Source: RFSX01 sp964495785
Lineage (GTDB): Bacteria; Bacteroidota; Bacteroidia; Chitinophagales; Saprospiraceae
Direction: 5' to 3'
Assembly: GCA_964495785.1 (NCBI GenBank)
Contig: CAZBXL010000010.1
Span: 1 to 64,000 of the forward strand
Length of the DNA stretch: 64,000 bases
Shown one piece after another: positions 63,638-64,000 of this stretch; the first letter of the stretch is position 1; each line of letters begins with the position of its first letter. The notes beneath the pieces were generated by a model, which was not told the DNA's origin, searched no databases, and worked only from the letters and a program-made list of their open reading frames with translations. The position numbers were made by a program, and so were the translations under genes.

Positions 63638-64000
63638 ATGAAGGATATATTAAGCAAATCGTTAGTATATGTAAAAGGAATAGGTCCTAAGAGAGCTGAA
63701 GTCATATCAGAAGACTTAGGTATAGACATCTTAGAAGACCTTATATATAGATATCCATTCAGATACGTAGATAAGTCAGTTATCACCTTTATTAAAGATA
63801 TCGGTAATACTGATAGTGTCCAACTCAAAGGAACCATCACTTCAAAGAAGGTCATCAAGGGCCAAAAGAATTCCAGACTGACAGCGACTCTAAAAGACTC
63901 AACAGGTCGGATAGAATTGGTATGGTTTAAAGGTGTCAAGTGGATGGAGAAGCTTTTAGAATTAAATAAAGAATATCTCGTCTATGGTCGACCTAATCCT
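63638..64000 (+). CDS. recG: ATP-dependent DNA helicase RecG, 5' part
   Basis: The first 121 codons of recG start at the ATG 63638 and run off the window. The wedge-domain signature is visible: YVKGIGPKRAEVISEDLG, then DLIYRYPFRYVDKSV, an OB-fold stretch (SVQLKGTITSKKVIKGQK; TATLKDSTGRIELVWFKG) and WMEKLLELNKEYLVYG. RecG remodels stalled forks and branched DNA. Base 63638 lies 165 bases from the divergent rbfA start. The helicase motor lies beyond the window, so completeness cannot be judged. Confidence 0.93.
   Translation, partial: MKDILSKSLVYVKGIGPKRAEVISEDLGIDILEDLIYRYPFRYVDKSVITFIKDIGNTDSVQLKGTITSKKVIKGQKNSRLTATLKDSTGRIELVWFKGVKWMEKLLELNKEYLVYGRPNP

Noticed and set aside
1..64000. Prophage, insertion sequence or defence island
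   Set aside because: No transposase, integrase, phage structural gene, restriction-modification or toxin-antitoxin signature was recognised; the AAA/DUF4143 gene alone is not enough.

Overview
The window comes from an AT-rich chromosome of a gliding or filamentous member of the Bacteroidota, most likely Saprospirales/Saprospiraceae-like. The evidence is a type IX secretion (T9SS)/gliding operon (sprF-gldK-gldL-gldM-gldN), the T9SS regulator porX, five secreted proteins with T9SS type A or type B C-terminal sorting domains, lipoproteins, -7 boxes of the Bacteroidetes form TAnnTTTG, and family-typical gene pairs (fabH-efp-accB-accC, spoT-fur, porX/HD hydrolase, rimK-rimB). The genus-level placement is inference.

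Layout: 1-1139 is the 3' part of groEL with a good terminator. 1288-6865 holds a TPR lipoprotein, an AAA/DUF4143 ATPase behind three 32-bp direct repeats, a T9SS type A cargo protein and an MsbA-type ABC exporter. 6947-10521 is the fatty-acid/translation block accC-accB-efp-fabH (minus strand). 10807-12898 carries a thioredoxin-SPOR fusion and hutI. 13197-25313 is a secreted-protein region: a giant SprB-repeat adhesin (broken by a 100-N gap), a DUF1573 lipoprotein, LamG and lamin-tail proteins, a Ca/Na antiporter, tatC and another type B cargo protein. 25319-28133 is porX and a divergent HD hydrolase. 28203-32414 encodes a remarkable 1403-residue repeat protein with two OmpA domains and a peptidoglycan-binding end. 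32533-40293 is housekeeping: glyA, clpX, clpP, tig, tRNA-Leu, spoT and fur. 40302-44122 has a metal permease fused to a DtxR-like regulator, a Ppx/GppA phosphatase, a lipoprotein, a beta-barrel protein and a small conserved protein. 44302-50971 has an MBL hydrolase and the T9SS core, with a second, gap-interrupted gldL. 50995-54510 is a three-gene glycosyltransferase operon. 54668-64000 contains a beta-helix lipoprotein, a UMF1-type MFS transporter, rimK-rimB, dacB, a lipid-anchored methyltransferase, purA, rbfA and the start of recG.

Functionally, the window combines the T9SS engine (SprF, GldK/L/M/N), its response regulator (PorX) and several probable substrates. The outer surface and wall are served by the OmpA-repeat protein, SPOR-thioredoxin, DacB, the glycosyltransferases and several lipoproteins. 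No prophage, insertion sequence, rRNA or CRISPR array was seen. Three runs of N mark assembly gaps. One of them (41674-41773) is flanked by an exact 55-bp duplication and is almost certainly spurious. No stretch over 300 bases lacks a gene; the longest (12899-13196) holds only a possible -7 box and a hairpin.
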